A DNA stretch of 26,767 nucleotides from Synergistaceae bacterium UBA5560 (lineage in GTDB: Bacteria; Synergistota; Synergistia; Synergistales; Aminiphilaceae): the NCBI GenBank assembly GCA_002425685.1, contig DIMS01000086.1, positions 527 through 27,293 on the forward strand, in the 5' to 3' direction. Within the stretch, counting starts at the first letter, position 1; each line of letters begins with the position of its first letter. Below the pieces are notes generated by a model. The model saw nothing but the letters and a program-made list of their open reading frames with translations, was not told the origin of the DNA and ran no database searches. Shown here piece by piece: positions 13,713 through 21,128 of this stretch. A program made the translations under genes and the position numbers.

Positions 13713-14394
13713 CCAGCTCGTACCTCCCCCGCTTCTCGTCCCGGACCACCCGTCCCATGTGCAGTTCCAACACCCGCTGCCGATAGGCATCGACGAGAAA
13801 CTGGTTGTGCGTCGCCATGAGGACCGTCGTTCCCGAGGCATTGATGGAGAGCAGGAGTTGCATGATCTCTTCCGCGGTGTGCGTATCGAGGTTTCCCGTG
13901 GGCTCGTCCGCCACGAGAAGACTCGGGGCGTTCACGACGGCCCTTGCGATGGCGATGCGCTGCTGTTCACCTCCGGAGAGCTGCGGAGGGCGAAGGAAAC
14001 GGCGGCGCCACATGCCGACCCGCTCCAGCACCTCTCCCGTCCGTTCCTTCACCTCTGCGGGAGGAACGCCGATCACATCAAGCACGAAGGCCACGTTTTC
14101 CATGGCTGTGAGATGCGGCAGGAGTTTAAAGTCCTGGAAGATCACCCCCAGATCCCGCCGGTAGAGGGCCAGATCGAAGGCGCTCATCTTCCTGAGGTTG
14201 TATTCCCCCACCGCGATCTGTCCTTTGGTGGGCATGACTTCCCGCGTGATGAGACGAAGGAGTGTCGTCTTTCCCGATCCCGTCTGCCCCACAAGGTAGA
14301 GGAACTCCCCCTTCGGGACCGTGAGATACACGTCCTCCAGGGCCCGAATGTCGGGCTCGTACAGTTTCGTCACTCCCGAAATGCGAACATCCAT
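13699..14394 (-). CDS. ftsE: Cell division ATP-binding protein FtsE
   Basis: 231 aa ABC ATPase. Walker A GQTGSGKTT (residues 36-44), Q-loop FQDFKLLPHLTAMENV (86-101), signature LSGGEQQRIAIARA (139-152), Walker B LLVADEPTGNLD (159-170) and switch H196 (MATHNQ) are all intact. The start ATG at 14394 overlaps the stop of the transketolase-like gene by one base (TGATG), with AGGAG 6 nt upstream, so its translation is probably coupled to that of the transketolase-like pair. With FtsX it forms the division-site complex that gates peptidoglycan hydrolysis. Confidence 0.97.
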   Translation of the reverse strand: MDVRISGVTKLYEPDIRALEDVYLTVPKGEFLYLVGQTGSGKTTLLRLITREVMPTKGQIAVGEYNLRKMSAFDLALYRRDLGVIFQDFKLLPHLTAMENVAFVLDVIGVPPAEVKERTGEVLERVGMWRRRFLRPPQLSGGEQQRIAIARAVVNAPSLLVADEPTGNLDTHTAEEIMQLLLSINASGTTVLMATHNQFLVDAYRQRVLELHMGRVVRDEKRGRYELDGDF

Positions 14395-15368
14395 CAGCTT
14401 CTCCTCCGCAAAGCCCACACCTGCGCCGCGGCTCCGACGATCTGCTGATGGGTCAATGCGTAATATTCGTGCAACTCCCGAGCGCTTCCGCTCTGGCCGA
14501 AGACATCGTCCATCCCGACCCGGCGGAGCGGAACGGGGTATTTCTCGCAGAGCACCTCCGCCACGGCGCTGGCGAGGCCTCCGTGCCGGCTGTGCTCCTC
14601 CGCGACCACACAGGCTCCGGTGCGACGCACCGAAGCGAGGAGGATCTGTTCGGGAAGGGGCTTGACGCTGTAGCACTCCACCACTTCCGCCTGGACCCCC
14701 TGCTTGGCGAGCACCTCCGCCGCTTCGAGAGCCTCGAAGACCATCATACCACAGCAACAGACCGTCACATCCGTCCCCTCGCGGAGAAGCCGTCCGCCCC
14801 CGATCGGGAGAGGGCCGGAGGAACGGTGTTCCTCCCGGTCCGTCACGTTCCGGGAGGAAACGTCGCACCGCAGGTAGACGGGACCGGGCGTGCGGAGCGC
14901 CTCTGCGAGCAGGTCTCCGAAGAGGCCCTCGTCCGAGGGAACGAGAACGGTCATGCCGGGGATGCTCCTCGCGAGGGCAAGGTCCTCCACCAGTTGGAAG
15001 ACCGCGCCGCACTCCCCCCGAAAAAGCCCCGGCGCCGTGCCGAGAAGCACTACCGGCAGGGACGGAACGGCCAGGGCGTTGCGGATCTGGTCGTAGGCCC
15101 GGGACAGGAGCAGAGGCATGCCGGGTCCCAGAAGAACCCGGAACCCCTCCAGGGCGAAGCCCGCAGCAGCGAGCACCACCGTCGCCTCCGAAGCGTCCAG
15201 AGAAACGTAGGCCTCGGGATGAGTTTCCGCGAAGGCCGCAAGGGCACCGTTCCAGGGAGAGCGCAGCGGAAACGTTCCGTCCACCACAAGCAGGCGCTCC
15301 ACCCGCTCCGCCAGTCCGTCGAGAAGGCCCCCGGGATCTCCCGGACCTTTCATTTCAGGATACCTCAC
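14394..15368 (-). CDS. Transketolase C-terminal-half homologue with eroded active site
   Basis: 324 aa, equivalent to the second subunit of split transketolases (Pyr domain plus C-terminal domain). Family segments remain: SRAYDQIRNALAVPSLPV, VEDLALARSIPGMTVLVP, PGPVYLRCDVS, TDVTVCCCGMMVFEALEAAE and VVAEEHSRHGGLASAVAEVL. The catalytic Glu is aligned at E61 (ASEATVV where the family has AEQN), but the conserved GASHQ histidine is replaced by Phe124 (GAVFQ) and the N-terminal DADL motif is lost. The start is a GTG at 15368 in a GTGA overlap with the N-half gene, with AAGGAGGAG 7 nt upstream. The overlap with ftsE on the other side places it firmly in the division operon. Likely a pseudoenzyme. 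Confidence 0.82.
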   Translation of the reverse strand: MRYPEMKGPGDPGGLLDGLAERVERLLVVDGTFPLRSPWNGALAAFAETHPEAYVSLDASEATVVLAAAGFALEGFRVLLGPGMPLLLSRAYDQIRNALAVPSLPVVLLGTAPGLFRGECGAVFQLVEDLALARSIPGMTVLVPSDEGLFGDLLAEALRTPGPVYLRCDVSSRNVTDREEHRSSGPLPIGGGRLLREGTDVTVCCCGMMVFEALEAAEVLAKQGVQAEVVECYSVKPLPEQILLASVRRTGACVVAEEHSRHGGLASAVAEVLCEKYPVPLRRVGMDDVFGQSGSARELHEYYALTHQQIVGAAAQVWALRRRS

Positions 15369-16393
15369 AGGAACTCCTCCTTCCCGGAGGAGTGGAAACC
15401 GTCCGTGCGGAACGACGCATCTTCCGGGGCGCTCTCCTCCTGCGGGGTGGTTCCGCTTCCACCGCCTCTTCTTTCCAGCTCCCGCAGAGCACTGTCGAGG
15501 CGGGGGCGGGAGAAGACCGGCCGCCCCTCCGAAGCCACATCCCGGTTTTCCTCGGCGGAGACGCCCTTCCCGTAACGGGTCCGGAGAAACAGCACTCCCG
15601 GAACGCCGCAGGGCGCGCCTCGTACGGAAGAAACGGCCGTCCCGTCTTTCCGTTCCGGAGCGGAAAGCGCCGCAAATCCCTCTTCAAGGGAGGCGAAGTC
15701 GTGCCCGTCTCCGACAGTTACTTTCCAGCCCAGGTCGCGAAAACGCGACGCAAACCGCTCCATCTCTTCATCCCTGCACGATTCGGTCTTTCCGTTCCAG
15801 CCGGGAGAGTTCGCGAGCACCCGGAGACCGCCCAGAGCATCGTCTCGGGCGGCGACGCGGGCCGCATCCCAGACACATCCTTCCCGCAGCTCCTCCAGAT
15901 TCATGCAGCAGAACACCGCCGGCACACACGAAGCTGTCTCCTCTCCGGACATTCCGGAGGCGGAAAAGGCGCCATCGCACCGCCGCTTCCCGAGGGCCAT
16001 GACCATGCCGAGGGCGATTCCCAACCCCTGGCCGGGAGGACCGCCGGGGGCGTCCACCCCGGGAGTCCTTCCCGGGGAAGGCATTCCCTGGAGCACTGCT
16101 CCCAGGCGGGAGAAGCTCCACAGTTCGTCCCGGGAGAAAAATCCCTTTGCCGCAAGCACCGCGTAGAGGGCGGGCCCGCCGAGACCGTCGCTCAGGACGA
16201 ACCGATCTCGAAGCGGATTTCCGGGATCCGCCGGAAACGTGCGGAGCACCTTCCAATAGAGGTACACCAGAACGTCCACAAGGGAGAGGGCCAGGGCAGA
16301 CCGCTCGCTTCTCGCGAGGGAAACCATGCGCACCACATCCTTGCGGATCTCCAGGGCCGTTTCCTCCAGGAAATGCCTACATCTGTCGTCCAT
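15365..16393 (-). CDS. Transketolase N-terminal-half homologue lacking catalytic histidines and GDG motif
   Basis: 342 aa. Overall match to split transketolase N subunits is clear (EIRKDVVRMVSLARS, NPLRDRFVLSDG, GPALYAVLAAKGFF, TPGVD, GQGLGIALGMVMALGK, REGCVWDAARVAA, GHDFASLEEGF, RYGKGVSAEEN). The residues that bind thiamine diphosphate or substrate are gone: SGHPGGSLS is SERSALALS (29-37), KGHA is DGLG (69-72), QGHP is QGMP (102-105), GDGEL is NLEEL (165-169) with an insertion before it, and the WHG histidine after ENN is missing. N195 of the metal site may remain. The ATG at 16393 overlaps the csaB 3' end by 17 nt. It is intact and GC-typical, so it is not simply a decaying pseudogene. Confidence 0.82.
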   Translation of the reverse strand: MDDRCRHFLEETALEIRKDVVRMVSLARSERSALALSLVDVLVYLYWKVLRTFPADPGNPLRDRFVLSDGLGGPALYAVLAAKGFFSRDELWSFSRLGAVLQGMPSPGRTPGVDAPGGPPGQGLGIALGMVMALGKRRCDGAFSASGMSGEETASCVPAVFCCMNLEELREGCVWDAARVAARDDALGGLRVLANSPGWNGKTESCRDEEMERFASRFRDLGWKVTVGDGHDFASLEEGFAALSAPERKDGTAVSSVRGAPCGVPGVLFLRTRYGKGVSAEENRDVASEGRPVFSRPRLDSALRELERRGGGSGTTPQEESAPEDASFRTDGFHSSGKEEFL

Positions 16394-17438
16394 CGCCGGA
16401 CCCCACCCCCAACAGGTTCCACGCTTCTTCAAGGCGTTCCGCCACTTCCGCGGCTCCGCTCTTTGTACCACAACGGCAGGGCTCGGGAAACGGTATTTTT
16501 CCTTCCCCGTACCAGCAGACCATGTCCCGGCTCCGGGCAAAGGCCTCCACTTTGGGGTCGTAGGGAATGGCCGTGACGGCCCGGCAGAACATGGTCGAGA
16601 GCATCACGAAATGCAAGCGCATCCCCACGGCAAAACGCCCGGCGCACCAGGCTCCGGAGGCGTCGCCCAGGGAGCGCACCCGCAGGATATGGCGACAGGG
16701 AAGGATTCCCTGGGTCGTGAAGGAGGCGAGCAGTTCCTCGTCCTCCCTGGCGAGGGCCACGCCCACCACGGGGAGCGAATAGGCCCGGGCCAGCTCGGCG
16801 CAGGCCAGGGCGGCGCGCAGGGGAAGTTCGTCCTTCCAGGGACGGAGATTCACCAGGAGCGCCTCCTCTCCGGGGCATTTCCGCACGTCGAGGGAGAGCA
16901 CCGGATCGGGCACGAGCGTTCCCTCGAGGTTCCACGCACGGAGCAATTTCAGGGAGGGCTCGTCCCGGATGCCCCGATAGGCGCAGAGACGGAGCGCGTT
17001 TTCGGTCAGCCTCGCTGCGGCGGACCTTCTGAAGGGGCCGACGGACTGCCCGAACGCCCAGGGGCGGCACCCCGCCCATGCGGCCAAGCGCACCACCGCC
17101 CAGTAATAGAGACAGGAGCGCAAGCTCGTGGCATCCTGAAACAACCCCCCGCCGCCCAAAAGAAGCGTCTCGCTCTCCCGGAAGGTCTTCCACAGGGTGG
17201 CAAGGCTCCACCGCTGCACGCAGGCCACGCCGAACTCCTCCGTGCTCCGGGAGGGATCCGCGGAGAGAAGCACCATCCGCTCCCGGGAGATGCCGAGAAG
17301 CTCCAAACTCCGGATCAGAGCCGCCGCGAGCAGCTCGTCCCCGAGATTGCCGAAGCCGTAGTAGCCCGCCAGAGCCACGTCAAATCGGCGGCGCGGCTTC
17401 GTTCTCTTCCGCAGCGCGTGCTCTCCCCCGTCCGTCAT
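16377..17438 (-). CDS. csaB: Polysaccharide pyruvyl transferase CsaB
   Basis: 353 aa. Family motifs: VALAGYYGFGNLGDELL (residues ~21-37), LLLGGGGLFQDATS, PWAFGQSVGPFRR, AYRGIRDEPSL, VPDPVLSLD, and the C-terminal FAVGMRLHFVML plus IPYDPKVEAFA. CsaB adds pyruvyl groups to cell-wall polysaccharide, creating the ligand recognised by SLH domains that anchor S-layer or outer-membrane proteins. The ATG at 17438 has AGGAGG 11 nt upstream; the long in-frame extension to 17888 is not protein-like. It sits 23 nt after the DUF5693 gene, a pairing also seen in other SLH-using bacteria (from general knowledge), and its 3' end overlaps the transketolase-like gene. Confidence 0.93.
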   Translation of the reverse strand: MTDGGEHALRKRTKPRRRFDVALAGYYGFGNLGDELLAAALIRSLELLGISRERMVLLSADPSRSTEEFGVACVQRWSLATLWKTFRESETLLLGGGGLFQDATSLRSCLYYWAVVRLAAWAGCRPWAFGQSVGPFRRSAAARLTENALRLCAYRGIRDEPSLKLLRAWNLEGTLVPDPVLSLDVRKCPGEEALLVNLRPWKDELPLRAALACAELARAYSLPVVGVALAREDEELLASFTTQGILPCRHILRVRSLGDASGAWCAGRFAVGMRLHFVMLSTMFCRAVTAIPYDPKVEAFARSRDMVCWYGEGKIPFPEPCRCGTKSGAAEVAERLEEAWNLLGVGSGDGRQM

Positions 17439-17461
17439 GGCGCTCCGTTCCTCCTGCGGGG

Positions 17462-19441
17462 TCACTCGAAGAAGGCCCCCCGGGTGTGCCGCCACAAGGG
17501 AAAGGCCACCCAGCGGAACAGTGCCGCAAGGACCGCGCCGAGGAGAAGCCCGGCCCAGAGCCCGTTCCCCACTCGCCAGAGCGTGAAGAAGATCGGCGTG
17601 TGGAAATGGCAGAAACTGTTCAGCGCCGAGGAGAAGGCGAACACCGAGGCGAGACGCAGCGCCTCGCGGTAGTCGGACCAGATTTCCATGCGCCGCACCA
17701 CATACCAGAGCACCAGTGCGGGATAGCCGATAAAGAGTTCCTTGTTCCGGGGACGGGCCACAAGAAGTCGCTCCAGAGCATCCCGGAGCGTCACCTCCCA
17801 GCCGGGAACGAGGTTCACGTTGTCGCTCCGGAGAGCCAGAAACGCCGCGCCCAGAAGCATGAAACCGATGAGTGCCAGCTCGCCCCACCGGGAGGGGCGC
17901 CCCAGGACCTCTCCCAGCGACTCCGGATGCTCACGCCGCTTCAGATCGTGAAAGAGAATCAGCGCGGGCGGGAGTAGCAGGGTGGCCTTGACCCCCGAGA
18001 AGGTGAGGAGGCGGAGCATGTAGAGCGGAACGCCGTAAAAAGCCGCGATGGACAGCCCTCCCGAGACGAGCACGAAGATCGCCTGGACGATCCCCAGATG
18101 AGGCTTCCGCCAGCCGTCCAGCGCGAAGAGGGTGGCGTCGGTGACCACTGCGACCGCACAAAGCGCCCCGAGCATCTTCGCCAAAAGGGAAACCTTCCAC
18201 GCCGCCACGCCGAGGCCACCGGCGAGCAGGAGGAGCACCACGAAGCCGAAGGGGCTGAGCACGCTCTCCTCGGAGCGGCGCAGGCGCCAGAGATAGTTCA
18301 TGCCGCAGAAGACGAGGAGGAGCGCACAGGCGACGGCGGCGAGGAGGGACTGTCCCCACCGGCCGTAGGTGACGGGCCACCCCGTCTCGTATCCGCCGTT
18401 CCTGAGCCCCTCATTGATGCGGCGCACGTCGTCCTCGAATTTCAGGAAGCGCTCCCCCGATTCGAGGAGATAGGGACGCAGAAGAAGAAGACGCACCGAC
18501 CGCTCCTTCGCGGCGCGGAGCATGCGCTCCACCATGACCCCCCGGGACACGCGCTTGCTCAGCACCTCATCCTGGGTGACACTATGCAGCGGCAGTAGAT
18601 CCGGAAAGACATGCCAGTCCAGCGCCGCACTACCGAGCTGCCGGGAAAACTCCACTTGGGCGGCGGCGAGTTCCTTCTCCTTCAGCAGCGCCGCCAGGGG
18701 CAGCAGGTCCGGATAGCCCGCGACGACGGCCCCCGAGGGAGCGATGCAGCGGATCTGGGCGTTCGCCTCCACCACGCCTCGGGTCAGGGCGGCCACGTGC
18801 TCGGCAAGAACACCCGGCGCCATGGCGGGACGATAGACCACCGGCACAGCCAGGCGGCGTGTTCTTGCGAGCCCCTCCAGATCGGGGAGAACCCCCGCGG
18901 CGAAGAGATCCGCAAAGGACTGGGGCAGAACGAGGATGTGCCCCGCCGCGTTCCGCACCGAGACGAGCTCCGGGAACTTCATGCGGGCGAACTGTTCGGC
19001 CTCCTCGGCCAGATCCTCCTCGCCCGAAGGAACCCAGAGCGTTCCCCTGTCGGAGGGCAGGGATTCCAGAGAAACCGGAGCGGGTGCCTCGGCACCACCC
19101 GGTGCCGCGTCCTCGGGAAGCCCTGAAGAAAGTGCCGCCGTACGGACTTCGGGCGGAAGCTGGGCCAGAGGGCCGTACCAAAGAGGAAGCGGCCCCTGGG
19201 CGAGTTCCTCGCCGGTGAACTCTCCCACGAGGAATCCCGTGAACCCCACCACCTGGAGCCGGGCCAGCGCCGCTTCAAAGGGGAGGTGCTGTTCGAGGCT
19301 CATGGCCTTCACGTCGCGATATTCCGCGAGAATGCCCACTTTCCGGCGCCCCATCTCCGCGCTCCACCGGGGAATGAGCCCCTGGAAGGCGAGGGAGAAG
19401 GCCAGACCGACGGCGAGAAAGAAGAGTATGCGTCGATTCAC
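17462..19441 (-). CDS. DUF5693 multi-pass membrane protein
   Basis: 659 aa. A signal-type helix (RRILFFLAVGLAFSLAFQGL, residues ~3-22) is followed by a ~330-residue extracytoplasmic domain containing VGILAEYRDVKAMSLEQHLP, then from about residue 360 a polytopic domain with roughly nine hydrophobic helices, including CHFHTPIFFTLWRVGNGLW near the C-terminus. This matches DUF5693, usually encoded next to csaB. The role is unknown; an export or modification partner of the pyruvylated polymer is a reasonable inference. The start is the GTG at 19441, which overlaps the maf stop (GTGA) and has GGAGG 7 nt upstream; the in-frame ATG at 19462 is an alternative. Confidence 0.85.
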   Translation of the reverse strand: MNRRILFFLAVGLAFSLAFQGLIPRWSAEMGRRKVGILAEYRDVKAMSLEQHLPFEAALARLQVVGFTGFLVGEFTGEELAQGPLPLWYGPLAQLPPEVRTAALSSGLPEDAAPGGAEAPAPVSLESLPSDRGTLWVPSGEEDLAEEAEQFARMKFPELVSVRNAAGHILVLPQSFADLFAAGVLPDLEGLARTRRLAVPVVYRPAMAPGVLAEHVAALTRGVVEANAQIRCIAPSGAVVAGYPDLLPLAALLKEKELAAAQVEFSRQLGSAALDWHVFPDLLPLHSVTQDEVLSKRVSRGVMVERMLRAAKERSVRLLLLRPYLLESGERFLKFEDDVRRINEGLRNGGYETGWPVTYGRWGQSLLAAVACALLLVFCGMNYLWRLRRSEESVLSPFGFVVLLLLAGGLGVAAWKVSLLAKMLGALCAVAVVTDATLFALDGWRKPHLGIVQAIFVLVSGGLSIAAFYGVPLYMLRLLTFSGVKATLLLPPALILFHDLKRREHPESLGEVLGRPSRWGELALIGFMLLGAAFLALRSDNVNLVPGWEVTLRDALERLLVARPRNKELFIGYPALVLWYVVRRMEIWSDYREALRLASVFAFSSALNSFCHFHTPIFFTLWRVGNGLWAGLLLGAVLAALFRWVAFPLWRHTRGAFFE

Positions 19442-20052
19442 GGCATTGCCTCCATTCTCCATTGCTGGGACAGGTTCCATCCGCACTCGTCAAGGAGGAC
19501 ACTGAGGCGGTGGAGCGGAAGACCCACCACGTTGAAATAACATCCCGAAATGCGCTCCACGAGCAACGCGCCATGTCCCTGGATCGCATAGGCGCCGGCC
19601 TTGTCGTCCCCTTCGCCGGTGGCCGCGTAGGCGTCCACCGCCGCGTCGTCCAGGGGGCGAAAAGTCACCTGCGTGGACTCCAAAGCGGAACGTTCGCACT
19701 CCTCCCCGACGAGGGCGATGGCGGTGAGAACCGTGTGCTCCCTTCCCGAAAGCGTCCGCAGCATACGCCGTGCGTCATCCCGATCCCGAGGCTTGCCGAG
19801 CACCGCCTCCCCGAGCACAACCACCGTGTCGGCCCCGAGGAACACCGCCCCGGCACACTCCCCTTCCCGACGCATCCGGTCGGCCACGTCCCTCGCCTTG
19901 GCCGACGCCAGCCGGAGCGCCATGGCTCCCGGCGTCTCACCATTCCGGGGCGTCTCATCCACTTCGGCGACCCGAACCTCGAAGCTCCAGCCGAGTTCCC
20001 CGAGCAACGCTCTCCGGCGGGGGCTCGCCGAGGCCAGCACCAATTTTCTCAC
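19438..20052 (-). CDS. maf: Maf-family nucleoside triphosphate pyrophosphatase
   Basis: 204 aa. The family opening LVLASASPRRRALLGELG and the motifs VDETP, LASAKARDVA, FLGADTVVVLGEAVLGKP, DDARRMLRTLSGREHTVLTA, KAGAYAIQGHGALLVERISG and GCYFNVVGLPLHRL are all present. Maf proteins hydrolyse non-canonical or excess nucleotides (dTTP/UTP type) and have been linked to division-septum control. The start is the GTG at 20052, in a GTGA overlap with the DUF4321 stop; the downstream end likewise overlaps the DUF5693 start. The YAxxGEGxDKAGAY segment points to the dTTP/UTP subgroup. Confidence 0.93.
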   Translation of the reverse strand: MRKLVLASASPRRRALLGELGWSFEVRVAEVDETPRNGETPGAMALRLASAKARDVADRMRREGECAGAVFLGADTVVVLGEAVLGKPRDRDDARRMLRTLSGREHTVLTAIALVGEECERSALESTQVTFRPLDDAAVDAYAATGEGDDKAGAYAIQGHGALLVERISGCYFNVVGLPLHRLSVLLDECGWNLSQQWRMEAMP

Positions 20053-20288
20053 CGGACCAGCCACAATCCCACCATCCCTCCCAGAAGCGTTCCCAGATTG
20101 ACCTGAAAGAAAAACTTGAACCCGAAGGTGACGAAGATCAGATCCACCGTCTCCACATGCAGCCCCGGAGCGGCAAGGGTGCGGAAATACGGGGCCAGGA
20201 GGGGAATCCGTTGACAGAAGATTCCGAGCACCGTTCCGAGAAGAGCCGCCAGAAGCAACAGACCCCAGGTACGCCGCGTCGCCGCCAT
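20049..20288 (-). CDS. DUF4321 small membrane protein, 79 aa
   Basis: Two hydrophobic segments (WGLLLLAALLGTVLGIF near residues 8-24 and LGTLLGGMVGLWLVR at the C-terminus) flank a conserved middle, HVETVDLIFVTFGFKFFFQV, which is the signature of DUF4321. Members of this family are typically encoded directly upstream of maf, as here. Function unknown. The ATG at 20288 is 6 nt from the uppP stop and the gene ends in a GTGA overlap with maf, so all three are probably on one message. Confidence 0.85.
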   Translation of the reverse strand: MAATRRTWGLLLLAALLGTVLGIFCQRIPLLAPYFRTLAAPGLHVETVDLIFVTFGFKFFFQVNLGTLLGGMVGLWLVR

Positions 20289-20294
20289 GGCACT

Positions 20295-21128
20295 TCACAG
20301 CCTCCCCGCGAGAGAAAGCGCCACCGCACCGCTTCCGAGAAGCGCACAGTAGAGAGCGAACCAGCGAAGTCGCCCCGCCAGAACCACCCGCCGGAGCACC
20401 ACGAGCGCCGCGTAGCCCGCGACGAAGGCCACAAGAGCCCCGGGCAGCCACCCCTCGGGAAGATCCGCCAGAAAAGCCGTCATTCCTCCCAGATCGCGCA
20501 CCTGCAGCAGTGCCGCTCCGGCGATGGCCGGCAGAGAAAGCAGAAAGGAGAAGCGGAACGCCTCCTCCCGGGAGAGCCCCAGAACCTGCCCCGCCACGAT
20601 GGTGGAACCCGATCTGGAAATTCCCGGCACGGCGGCCAGCCCCTGCACGAGCCCGACCCAAAGCCCGACACCAACGGAGAGCCTCCGGGGCGTCGCACCC
20701 TCCGGGCCGGTCTCCCCGGAGGGCCTCCGCCCCGTGCCGAATTCCAGGAGCGACGCAGTGACCAGAAGGGCGCACCCCACGGCAAGGGGTGAGGCGAAAA
20801 GACGCTCCACCGTGCTCTTGAGAGGAAGCGCCACAGCCACCGTGACCAGGGTTCCCGCAAGCACCGCCCACCCATAGCGCCAGCCGGGACGCTCCCGCCG
20901 GGACGGAGAGAACCATCCTCCGAACCAGTCCGCCGCGACAGCGCAAAGCTCTTTCCGGAAAAAGAGGAGCGTCGCCGCCATGGTCGCCACGTGCAGCAGC
21001 AGATCGAAGGAAAGCGACGGCTCCCGCCAGCCGAGGGCGGTCTGGGCGAGCACCAGGTGGGCGGAGCTGCTCACGGGAAGGAATTCCGTCACACCCTGGA
21101 GCAGCCCCAGAAGGATCTCGTGCCACAT
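20295..21128 (-). CDS. uppP: Undecaprenyl-diphosphatase UppP (BacA)
   Basis: 277 aa, multi-pass. Both family motifs are visible: LLGLLQGVTEFLPVSSSAHL (residues ~6-25, with the catalytic Glu and Ser) and GLAAVPGISRSGSTIVAGQV (about 162-181). It dephosphorylates undecaprenyl pyrophosphate at the outer face of the inner membrane, regenerating the lipid carrier for peptidoglycan and other wall polymers, and gives basal bacitracin resistance. The ATG at 21128 overlaps the stop of the Na/Pi symporter gene by one base (TGATG), implying translational coupling. Confidence 0.96.
   Translation of the reverse strand: MWHEILLGLLQGVTEFLPVSSSAHLVLAQTALGWREPSLSFDLLLHVATMAATLLFFRKELCAVAADWFGGWFSPSRRERPGWRYGWAVLAGTLVTVAVALPLKSTVERLFASPLAVGCALLVTASLLEFGTGRRPSGETGPEGATPRRLSVGVGLWVGLVQGLAAVPGISRSGSTIVAGQVLGLSREEAFRFSFLLSLPAIAGAALLQVRDLGGMTAFLADLPEGWLPGALVAFVAGYAALVVLRRVVLAGRLRWFALYCALLGSGAVALSLAGRL

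Noticed and set aside
10554..13820. 1088-codon plus-strand ORF
   Set aside because: It runs antisense through ctpA, the M23 hydrolase and ftsX, each with full motif sets on the other strand. Length alone is not evidence at this GC content.
19438..21126. 562-codon minus frame covering maf and extending through DUF4321 and uppP
   Set aside because: Only the last 204 codons are Maf-like. The rest is out of frame with uppP and DUF4321 and is Gly/Arg/Ala-rich noise; the GTG at 20052 is the natural start.
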